Shown here piece by piece: positions 1-6,102 of a stretch of 64,000 bases of DNA. The translations under genes were made by a program, and so were the position numbers. The DNA is from Archilochus colubris (lineage: Eukaryota; Chordata; Aves; Apodiformes; Trochilidae). Within the stretch, counting starts at the first letter, position 1. The number at the start of each line of letters is the position of its first letter. Below the pieces are notes generated by a model that saw only the letters and a program-made list of their open reading frames with translations, was not told where the DNA came from and searched no databases. Location of the stretch: positions 22,684,863-22,748,862 of the forward strand of contig CM041115.1 in assembly GCA_023079485.1 (NCBI GenBank). The letters are read 5' to 3'.

Positions 1-378
1 CAACAAAGCCAAGTGCAAGGTTCTGCCGCTAGGTGCAGGCAATCCCTGCTGTCCATGCAGGCTGGGGGGATGAAGGGAATGAGCAGGAGAAGGATTTTGG
101 TGTGCTGGTGAATGAACAGCTGAACATGAGTTGGCAATGTGCACTTACATCCCAGAAAGCCAACTGTATCCTGGGCTGCATCAAAAGAAGTGTGGCCAGC
201 AAGTCAAGGGAGGGAATTCTGCCCCTCGACTCCATTCTTGTAAGACCTTGCCTGGAGTACTGCATCCAGTTTTGGAGTCCTCAGTACAGGAAAGACAGGG
301 AGCTGTTCAAGTGAGTTCAGAGGATGGCCACAAAGATTATCAGAGGGCTGGGGCACCTCTCATGTGAAGAAAGACTGG
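1..378 (+). mobile_element. CR1 LINE fragment, 3' part of the reverse transcriptase ORF
   Basis: The forward translation has the pattern of the CR1 ORF2 C-terminus: a KDFGVLVNEQLNMS-like segment, then ILGCIKRSVASKSREG, then LEYCIQFWSPQY. These are the conserved DLGVLVD...N...LGCIKR...LEYCVQFWSPQ blocks of avian CR1. The copy enters from the left window edge and fades after about 378, before the usual CR1 3' terminus. It is a decayed retrotransposon with no coding function expected. Confidence 0.88.
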
Positions 379-576
379 TACCCCCCACCTGCCAATGAAC
401 ATCAAAGAAGTAAAGATGTTGATTTGGGTGAGGTCTGGTTCTTGTTTGTCTGATTGTAGTACTGGATTTCCTTTTTTGCTCAGATGCTCCTGTTCCTATT
501 TAACTAAATATTTAGAGCTTCTTACAAGAAAAATGCTGGATAGTGATAAAGAGGCTTCAGACCTATTAATAAAGAT
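379..576. other. Unassigned spacer
   Basis: Short unique-looking stretch between the CR1 fragment and the probable solo LTR. I see no coding potential or structure in it. Confidence 0.5.
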
Positions 577-1115
577 TGTGGCCTAAGCTAATGAAGTAGC
601 ACAAAGCATAGGAGTAACATAGGGTTAATAATTTTTTACAATAGCTTAATTTGCAGCTGCATTTGCAGAACACTGTAAGATAACAAAAAGTAGAAACGAG
701 TAGGACATGGAAGAGAAGCTGTTGTATGCAAGGGTAGGCAGTCAAGATAAGTGCTGCTCTGATCTAGCTCTGTGAATAAGGGCTGATGACATCTCAGCAT
801 TTTGAACCAAAGGTTGAAAAGTTCACTGTGAGGAAGACTTGGAGCCTTCTTCCAGAAGACCAGTGCCCATGACCACCAGATGGCAGAGTGCATGCTCAGG
901 AGGGAGGTGACCTATGATAAAAAAAGTTCTCGGAGTTAATTGTAATATCTCCGCCCATTCCTTAGAAATGTAATGAATAGGTAACTGTAATAAAACTGTG
1001 ATGACTCAGAGCTTGGGTCGGCATGTATGGTGAAAGGATCCCCCGTGTCCCCAGCCCTGCAATAAACATACTTGCTTTGTCACCTCTTGTGGGTTGTAAA
1101 GTTTGCTCCTGCACA
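577..1115 (+). mobile_element. Probable solo LTR, older element
   Basis: The segment begins TGTG and ends CACA. Near its 3' end it has two AATAAA-type signals (about 990 and 1063), followed by the T-rich, GT-rich run expected of an R-U5 region. A clear target-site duplication was not found, so the edges, and especially the 5' edge, are uncertain. It could instead be another avian repeat with polyadenylation signals. The younger ERV inserted about 50 bp downstream of it. Confidence 0.42.
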
Positions 1116-1166
1116 TCAAGAGGATGTGGCACAGTGTCCATGATTGTTCATATGATACTGAGGACA

Positions 1167-1172
1167 GACCTG
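1167..1172 (+). repeat. Target-site duplication, left copy
   Basis: GACCTG directly precedes the TG of the 5' LTR and recurs directly after the CA of the 3' LTR at 6097-6102. A 6-bp duplication is typical of alpha- and betaretrovirus-type integrases. Confidence 0.93.
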
Positions 1173-1251
1173 TGTGGAGAGATTTAGTATGGAAGCATGG
1201 CTCAGAGAACGTGGCCATGCAACATATGAGCAGAGACTGGTAGGAAATCAG

Positions 1252-1288
1252 TACATCTAACAGAACCCATGATCTTCTGTTAGATGTA
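1252..1288 (+). repeat. Perfect 14-bp inverted repeat in U3
   Basis: TACATCTAACAGAA at 1252-1265 is the exact reverse complement of 1275-1288, with a 9-base loop. The same structure is in the 3' LTR at 5712-5748. It could be a palindromic protein-binding site or an RNA hairpin near the end of the env reading frame. The function is unknown. Confidence 0.9.
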
Positions 1289-1310
1289 AGTAATACCATG
1301 ATCTTTGCAT

Positions 1311-1450
1311 CATAAGCATGGATGGGGATTTAGCACATCATAAGCATGGATGGGAATTTGGCACATCGTAAGCATGGATGGGAATTTAGCAAGTCATAAG
1401 CTTAGATGGGAATTTAGCAGGTTATAAGCATAGATAAGAGTTTAACAAGG
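1311..1450 (+). repeat. Five 28-bp tandem repeats in the 5' LTR U3
   Basis: Units at 1311, 1339, 1367, 1395 and 1423, each 28 bp, share the core ATAAGCATGGATGGGAATTT. The last unit is the most diverged. Direct repeats upstream of a TATA box are the usual layout of retroviral enhancers, so an enhancer role is the likely reading. Confidence 0.92.
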
Positions 1451-1501
1451 TAAAAGATAAGAGGATGTCGACCATTGTTTTCTAGATGATGTAACAGCTA
1501 A

Positions 1502-1577
1502 CCAATGATGAGCTCAGGCTCTGAAATATGCATTAGCTAATTATGAAGCATATAAAAGATCACGTTTGGAAAATAAA
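1502..1577 (+). promoter_or_regulatory. LTR core promoter and polyadenylation signal
   Basis: CCAAT at 1502-1506 and TATAAAA at 1551-1557 lie in the normal order and spacing for a polymerase II promoter. AATAAA follows at 1572-1577. Transcription would start near 1580, so the poly(A) signal lies about at the U3/R edge. The 3' LTR has identical sites 4460 bp downstream. Confidence 0.8.
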
Positions 1578-1638
1578 GTTCGAGACATATCCTCAAACAC
1601 GTTTAGGTGTCGTTTGTCTCCCGCCGTCTCTCGACAAA

Positions 1639-1656
1639 TGGTGACCCCGACGTGAT
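1639..1656 (+). promoter_or_regulatory. Primer binding site, tRNA-Trp type
   Basis: TGGTGACCCCGACGTGAT starts two bases after the LTR end. It is the 18-base sequence complementary to the 3' end of tRNA-Trp that avian alpharetroviruses use to prime minus-strand DNA. An ATG at 1638-1640 overlaps it and opens a five-codon upstream ORF that stops at 1653-1655. Confidence 0.95.
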
Positions 1657-1826
1657 ACTGCGACGAGGAACAGAGTCCACGGTCGAACGGCGTTGTGGTT
1701 GGACCCTAAGCAGCAAGGGTGGCAATAAGAGCAAGCCGACGCTCCGTGCCCTAGGTGACCGTATAGACGAGCCTAGCCATACGTGCTGCCGGACCTTGAA
1801 GGGCTGCAACAGCGCTGACGATAGGT
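1657..1826 (+). other. ERV 5' leader (packaging and splice-donor region)
   Basis: 170 bases between the primer site and the gag ATG, where class II retroviruses carry dimerisation and packaging signals. Two possible splice donors can be seen: AG|GTGACC at about 1753 and AG|GTATGG at 1824, the second overlapping the gag start. Neither is proven. A subgenomic env message would need one of them in an undeleted relative. Confidence 0.55.
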
Positions 1827-4217
1827 ATGGAAAGGGAAGCAGCATATAGTTTATTTAGTGAATTTTTAGTTAAAAAGGGTGTTAAAGGGTTGGATTTAAA
1901 AAAGGAACTGCCAGGGCTTATAGCTTATGGGGTTTCTAAGGGGTGCTTTGCCAATCCGCACACAATTCATTCGCTACAGGAATGGAGTAAGTTTGGAGAT
2001 ATATTATGGGAGGCAGTCTTAGATGACGATAAAACTGCTAAGAAAATGGGAAAATTGTGGAGGATTATTCGAAATGTGTTACTACAGCATGAAGCAGAAA
2101 AGAGAGCAGTCGAAAACGCTTCCGCGGTTCTTACAAAAAATAGGAGTTATAATAATGAATGGTTAACTGATATCCCCTTGCCCCCAGCAGTCACCACCGT
2201 ATCCGTGCCGGAAGACAAAACATTTTCCCAAAATCAGGCCCCGTGGGAGCCGGTGGATCCCACTGTATCAGTAGAGCTCACCGCTCCAGCACTGGCTCCT
2301 TCGCCGGCGGCCGGGCTCGCCGGGGCTGGCGCCGGTGGGGGGGAGCGGGGGGGCGACGAGCGGGGGGGCGACGAGCGGGGGGGCGACGAGCGGGGGGGCG
2401 ACGAGCGGGGGGGCGACGAGCGGGGGGAGGCCAGTGGGGCTCCGATGGCTGCCCCCCCCGCAGGAGTGTCGTATCAGGCTGCTGGTGCGGCCCCTGCCAC
2501 TGCCGCCCCCGCAGGAGTGTCGTATCAGGCTGCTGGTGCGGCCCCTGCCACTGCCGCCCCCGCAGGAATGTCATATCAGGCTACTGGTGTGACCCCTGCC
2601 ACTGCCCCCCCGCCTGGAGTGTCGTATCGGGCTGCTGATGTGGCCCCTGCGACTGCCCCCCCGGTGGGATTGTCGTATCGGGCTGCTGGTGCGGCCCCTG
2701 CGACTGCCCCCCCCGCAGTAATGTCACATCAGGTTACTGATGTGACCCCTGCCACTGCCCCCCCGGCTGGAGTGCCGTGTCGGGCTGCTGGTGCGGTCCC
2801 TGCCGCTGCCCTCTCGGCGGTAATGTCACATCAGGTTACTGATGTGACCCCTGCCACTGTCCCCCCTGCAGGAATGTCGTATCAACCGACTTCCGCCACT
2901 GCCTGTCCCATCCCCCCTTGGCCAGACCCGCCACCTCTCCTCAACAATGCTATTGAGCCATTCCCTAGGGCAACTGTCGCCCGAGCGGAGGCTGTAGCAA
3001 AAGAAAGGAGGGAGGCATGGGCGGCATTGGCTAAGCACTACGTCCAAGAAGGGGACAGTTTAGAGGCGACAGACCTATTAGCTTTCCCAGCAACTTTTTC
3101 GCCGAATCCCGAAGGGGGGTTATTTGCTGAAATTACTGCTTTAGATTGGAAGATATTAGCTCAATTGCGAAGTACGGTTAATCAATATGGTTTCTCAGGT
3201 GAACCAACAAAACAGATTTTGGACTATTTATGGGGCACGCATATATTGTTACCATCTGACTGCAAGGCAATAGCAAAATTAATATTTACCCAACATCAAC
3301 AGTTGCTTTTTAATTCTCATTGGCAGGGAATTGCTCAACAAGTAGTAGCAGCAGAAAGAGACCCAGCAGACCCCTTAGCAGACGTAACTCTGGATGAGCT
3401 AATGGGGTCAGGGGCATATCTACGGTCTGAAGAACAAGTCAAGTTAGGACCAGAGAAATTAAGAGAAGCAATGCGGTTAGCGAGAATGGCTATGGAAAAG
3501 GTTAAAGATCCTGGAGGAATCCCTATGTATATGGGAATTAAGCAGGGTAGGACAGAACTTTTTGGGTCATTTATTGATAAAGTGGCAGCTGCTATTGATA
3601 GAGCAGGTGTGCCAGAATACATGAAAGGGGCCATGTTAAAGCAGTGTGTTTTGCAGAACTGTAATCCAACAGCAAGGAATGTAATAAATACTTTAGGATC
3701 AGATTGGACCATAGAGGAGGCTATAGAACGTATCCTGCAGATCCCGACAGGGGAGCATGTATTTCTAGTTAATGCAATTAAAGATCTAGGGAAAGGACTA
3801 CAGGAGCAAGCACAAAGCACACAGGTTCAGGTACTAGCAGCTCTTGCGCCCCTTCAAGCAGCCTCGGAAAAATTCAAATTTGAAAATAAGGCTCGAGCTA
3901 AATGCTATCAATGTGGTGCGACGGGCCACATCAGGAGGGAGTGTCAAGCATCGGGAGTGTGGTGCCAAAACTGCAGAAGTAACACTCACAACACCTCCGC
4001 TTGCCGCAACCGTCAGGGAAACTCCCAGAGGAGCGCGCCGAATCGCAGTGGCCGCGCCCCGACACAAGTCGCCACTGCAGTGCAACAATCGACCTGGCAA
4101 CAGACAACAGATTCCCAGACCAGCGTCCTAACAAGCAACAACCCGTTCCTGAACCAGCCTCCGAGTTACGACCCGCCACAGCAGGGAGCCTCGGCCTTGA
4201 CTTGGCAGCAGCAGTAG
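1827..4217 (+). CDS. gag: ERV Gag polyprotein, intact
   Basis: 796 codons, open from ATG to TAG. The start has G at -3 and +4. Residues 1-90 resemble the betaretroviral Gag p10/matrix domain, but residue 2 is Glu, so there is no N-myristoylation glycine. Residues 173-200 are an acidic/basic Gly-rich repeat (ERGGD x5). Residues 210-362 are nine Pro/Ala-rich 17-residue repeats. From about 370 a capsid follows, with the major homology region near 571-590 (QGRTE then F582). The nucleocapsid has two CCHC knuckles (C693-C706 and C713-C726). A PPSY late-domain-like motif is at 778-781. It should build the particle core. Gag is longer than usual because of the repeats. No stop or frameshift was seen. 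Confidence 0.95.
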   Translation: MEREAAYSLFSEFLVKKGVKGLDLKKELPGLIAYGVSKGCFANPHTIHSLQEWSKFGDILWEAVLDDDKTAKKMGKLWRIIRNVLLQHEAEKRAVENASAVLTKNRSYNNEWLTDIPLPPAVTTVSVPEDKTFSQNQAPWEPVDPTVSVELTAPALAPSPAAGLAGAGAGGGERGGDERGGDERGGDERGGDERGGDERGEASGAPMAAPPAGVSYQAAGAAPATAAPAGVSYQAAGAAPATAAPAGMSYQATGVTPATAPPPGVSYRAADVAPATAPPVGLSYRAAGAAPATAPPAVMSHQVTDVTPATAPPAGVPCRAAGAVPAAALSAVMSHQVTDVTPATVPPAGMSYQPTSATACPIPPWPDPPPLLNNAIEPFPRATVARAEAVAKERREAWAALAKHYVQEGDSLEATDLLAFPATFSPNPEGGLFAEITALDWKILAQLRSTVNQYGFSGEPTKQILDYLWGTHILLPSDCKAIAKLIFTQHQQLLFNSHWQGIAQQVVAAERDPADPLADVTLDELMGSGAYLRSEEQVKLGPEKLREAMRLARMAMEKVKDPGGIPMYMGIKQGRTELFGSFIDKVAAAIDRAGVPEYMKGAMLKQCVLQNCNPTARNVINTLGSDWTIEEAIERILQIPTGEHVFLVNAIKDLGKGLQEQAQSTQVQVLAALAPLQAASEKFKFENKARAKCYQCGATGHIRRECQASGVWCQNCRSNTHNTSACRNRQGNSQRSAPNRSGRAPTQVATAVQQSTWQQTTDSQTSVLTSNNPFLNQPPSYDPPQQGASALTWQQQ
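2343..2428 (+). repeat. 15-bp in-frame minisatellite in gag
   Basis: Five identical copies of GAGCGGGGGGGCGAC start at 2343, and a partial sixth begins at 2418. The unit is 15 bp, so every copy keeps frame and encodes E-R-G-G-D. Complete identity at the DNA level suggests very recent expansion by slippage. Confidence 0.95.
2454..2912 (+). repeat. 51-bp in-frame minisatellite in gag
   Basis: Nine 17-codon units in register. The consensus is roughly P-P-A-G-V-S-Y-Q-A-A-G-A-A-P-A-T-A. Units 1 and 2 are nearly identical. Units 6 and 8 form a second matching type (MSHQVTDVTPAT), which points to duplication of multi-unit blocks. The last unit decays after PPAGMSYQ. It lies between matrix and capsid, where the p10/pp24-like spacer of betaretroviral Gag sits. 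Confidence 0.93.
4016..4078 (+). promoter_or_regulatory. Gag-pro -1 frameshift signal (GGGAAAC plus pseudoknot)
   Basis: GGGAAAC at 4016-4022 reads G-GGA-AAC in the gag frame, the exact X-XXY-YYZ phase for a -1 slip. The next codon at 4022 is in the pro frame. After a 10-base spacer, GCGCG (4033-4037) can pair with CGCGC (4053-4057). GCAGTGGC (4045-4052) can pair with GCCACTGC (4071-4078). The order is that of an H-type pseudoknot with stacked stems, a 7-base first loop and a 13-base last loop. The heptamer is known from betaretroviral gag-pro junctions. The fold is my pairing by eye. Confidence 0.85.
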
Positions 4218-4894
4218 ATATGATGTTAATTACCACTCAACCACAGAAGATCCCTTCAGGAGTTCATGGACCTATTCAGATTAATGGGACAATATTAGGG
4301 GCCCTGCTTATAGGCCGCTCCTCAGCAAGCCTGGCGGGCCTGTTTGTACTCCCAGGATTAATTGATGCAGATTATCAAGGGGAAATTATGATTATGGCTT
4401 ATACCCTGTTTCCACCGTTAAAAATAACAAGGGGTCAACGAATTGCACAATTAATACCCCTTCCGCAATTGACACAAGGTCTTTCTGCACCTACTACTCT
4501 GAGAGGTGCTAGAGGATTTGGATCTACTGGAGGACTTACTATGCTAACACTCGACCTGTCCAAAAGACCAAAACAGAAAGTCACCATTAAATTAGGTGAC
4601 AAAAGTATTGTCAGGTGGGCACTGCTGGACACTGGTGCTGATTCCAGTATTATTTCACCACGCAAATGGCCTGAGGACTGGCCTCTCCAACCGTCCACCA
4701 CAACTGTGACTGGCGTGGGAGGATATTCAATTGCAAGCCGTACTCCTATGTTAACAGTTGAAATAGATGGACAATCAGCAAATGCAGTTTTTTCTGTTGT
4801 GGAATTACCAGCTACAGTCCAGTGCCTAATTGGTCGAGATGTCTTATCCCAACTTGGCATCATTCTCACTAATGAGCACCCTTTGGGGGTGTAG
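4022..4894 (+). CDS. pro: ERV dUTPase-protease (pro), intact
   Basis: Reached from gag by the -1 slip at 4022 and open to TAG at 4892-4894, about 290 residues. The first half is a dUTPase: a motif-1-like AGSLGLDL, then [24 protein letters not shown], then a GQRIAQL-type segment. The enzyme would keep dUTP out of viral DNA. The second half is a retroviral aspartic protease with LLDTGADSS (catalytic Asp at 4628-4630) and a C-terminal [10 protein letters not shown] helix. dUTPase fused in pro is the betaretrovirus arrangement. An ATG at 4001 is in this frame but is not the expected start. No lesions were seen. Confidence 0.92.
   Translation, partial: LPEERAESQWPRPDTSRHCSATIDLATDNRFPDQRPNKQQPVPEPASELRPATAGSLGLDLAAAVDMMLITTQPQKIPSGVHGPIQINGTILGALLIGRSSASLAGLFVLPGLIDADYQGEIMIMAYTLFPPLKITRGQRIAQLIPLPQLTQGLSAPTTLRGARGFGSTGGLTMLTLDLSKRPKQKVTIKLGDKSIVRWALLDTGADSSIISPRKWPEDWPLQPSTTTVTGVGGYSIASRTPMLTVEIDGQSANAVFSVVELPATVQCLIGRDVLSQLGIILTNEHPLGV
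4879..4885 (+). promoter_or_regulatory. Pro-pol -1 frameshift heptamer CCCTTTG
   Basis: C-CCT-TTG is in the pro frame, nine bases before the pro stop. A -1 slip continues at 4885 in the pol frame, which is open from 4876 onward. The overlap with pol is only 19 bases, so the slip must occur here. This is the only X-XXY-YYZ heptamer in phase. I did not find a convincing downstream stem. Confidence 0.75.
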
Positions 4895-5481
4895 CCATTG
4901 CTTGGACTTTCCCACTCCCTATTACATGGAAATCTGAGGATCCTGTATGGGTGAAGCAATGGCCTTTAAAAAGGGAAAGTCTCTTAGTGGCCCACCAATT
5001 AGTAAATGAGCAACTTGAGCTGCAACACCTAAAACCATCCGTGAGTCCCTGGAATACTCCCATTTTTGTAATCAAGAAAAAATCCGGGAAATATCGCTTG
5101 TTACATGACTTACGAGCAGTAAATGATCAGATGGAAGCCATGGGTGCATTGCAACCAGGCCTGCCAAACCCGGCGATGCTCCCAATGGACTGGGCCCTAC
5201 TGATTATTGACCTAAAAGATTGCTTCTTCACTATTAATCTGCACCCTCAAGATACAAAACGATTTGCTTTTACTTTACCAGCAATTAATCGTGAGAGCCC
5301 TGACCTACGCTTTGAATGGACTGTTTTGCCTCAAGGCATGAAAAATAGCCCTACCATTTGTCAACTTTATGTGGACGCAGCCTTACAATCACTTCGAAAA
5401 CAATGGCCACATTGTATCATCTATCACTATATGGATGATATTTCGGTTTGGACAGCCTATCCAATTGGCTGGGCCTTATAG
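4885..5481 (+). pseudogene. pol: ERV pol, truncated reverse transcriptase
   Basis: Open from the pro-pol slip site, through [38 protein letters not shown] and IIDLKDCFF (first catalytic Asp), to PQGMKNSP and YMDD at 5428-5439. Homology to RT ends just after YMDD-I. The last dozen codons come from fused env-region DNA read in the wrong frame, to the TAG at 5479. RT thumb and connection, RNase H and integrase are missing. Fingers and palm residues look intact, but the product could not make a full provirus. Confidence 0.92.
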
Positions 5482-5720
5482 GCTGGTTGAAAAGCCTGTT
5501 GAAATCGTGTCTTTTGTTAGTCCTTCTTATGTTATTAATTGTTATTGCTTTTAGTTGTGTATTCTCTTGGTTCAAACGGTTTTTAGTTAATTCCTCTGCT
5601 GCTTTTATTTTACAAAGTAAAAATGGGGGAATTGTGGAGAGATTTAGTATGGAAGCATGGCTCAGAGAACGTGGCCATGCAACATATGAGCAGAGACTGG
5701 TAGGAAATCAGTACATCTAA
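5445..5720 (+). pseudogene. env: ERV env remnant: transmembrane anchor and cytoplasmic tail
   Basis: After the deletion junction at about 5443, another frame carries an amphipathic [15 protein letters not shown] segment, then a strongly hydrophobic membrane span (about 5505-5560), then a basic WFKRF motif and a short tail. This is the C-terminus of a retroviral TM subunit. All of surface, fusion peptide and heptad region is deleted and there is no start codon, so no entry protein can be made. The frame continues 29 codons into the 3' LTR and stops at 5718-5720. Confidence 0.8.
5617..5632 (+). promoter_or_regulatory. Polypurine tract
   Basis: A purine-rich run (GTAAAAATGGGGGAAT) directly before the TG of the 3' LTR, where plus-strand DNA synthesis is primed. 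Two T residues interrupt it. Confidence 0.85.
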
Positions 5721-6096
5721 CAGAACCCATGATCTTCTGTTAGATGTAAGTAATACCATGATCTTTGCATCATAAGCATGGATGGGGATTTAGCACATCA
5801 TAAGCATGGATGGGAATTTAGCACATCGTAAGCATGGATGGGAATTTAGCAAGTCATAAGCTTAGATGGGAATTTAGCAGGTTATAAGCATAGATAAGAG
5901 TTTAACAAGGTAAAAGATAAGAGGATGTCGACCATTGTTTTCTAGATGATGTAACAGCTAACCAATGATGAGCTCAGGCTCTGAAATATGCATTAGCTAA
6001 TTATGAAGCATATAAAAGATCACGTTTGGAAAATAAAGTTTGAGACATATCCTCAAACACGTCTAGGTGTCGTTTGTCTCCCGCCGTCCTTCGACA
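5633..6096 (+). repeat. 3' LTR of the ERV
   Basis: 464 bp, the same length as the 5' copy and 98.9% identical (five transitions). It carries the inverted repeat at 5712-5748, the 28-bp repeats at 5771-5910, TATAAAA at 6011-6017 and AATAAA at 6032-6037. It ends TCGACA and is followed by the second GACCTG. Confidence 0.96.
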
Positions 6097-6102
6097 GACC
6101 TG
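6097..6102 (+). repeat. Target-site duplication, right copy
   Basis: GACCTG, identical to 1167-1172. It marks the right end of the insertion. Confidence 0.93.

Larger units (their letters stand above)
1173..1636 (+). repeat. 5' LTR of the ERV
   Basis: 464 bp, beginning TGTGGAGA and ending TCGACA, followed by AA and the primer binding site. It is aligned without gaps to the 3' LTR. The differences are 1360 G/A, 1581 C/T, 1603 T/C, 1629 T/C and 1630 C/T, all transitions. U3 holds an inverted repeat, five 28-bp direct repeats, GATA-like motifs (AGATAAG at 1432 and 1455), a CCAAT box and a TATA box. R and U5 together are short. Confidence 0.96.
1173..6096 (+). mobile_element. Class II endogenous retrovirus, internally deleted provirus
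   Basis: A 4.9-kb provirus: 5' LTR, tRNA-Trp primer site, leader, gag, dUTPase-protease, truncated pol, env tail, polypurine tract, 3' LTR, with a 6-bp target duplication. The gag, pro and pol frames step by -1 twice, as in betaretroviruses. The primer site is the alpharetrovirus one, so it fits the avian alpha/beta intermediate group. A large deletion joins RT, just past YMDD, to the env membrane segment. Without RNase H, integrase and env surface it cannot replicate alone, but gag-pro are open. The LTRs differ at five of 464 positions, so insertion is recent on a host time scale. Confidence 0.95.

Noticed and set aside
1311..1450. Repeat array considered as CRISPR
   Set aside because: The units are contiguous with no unique spacers and lie inside a retroviral U3 of a vertebrate genome.
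1607..1849. 80-codon plus-strand ORF across LTR, primer site and leader
   Set aside because: It covers noncoding signals and overlaps the gag start out of frame.
2278..2574. Pro/Arg-rich minus-strand ORF over the gag repeats
   Set aside because: Shadow of the in-frame 15-bp and 51-bp repeats in gag. Repeats with units divisible by three open several frames at once.
4435..4959. 174-codon minus-strand ORF over pro/pol
   Set aside because: Opposite-strand shadow of the dUTPase-protease frame.
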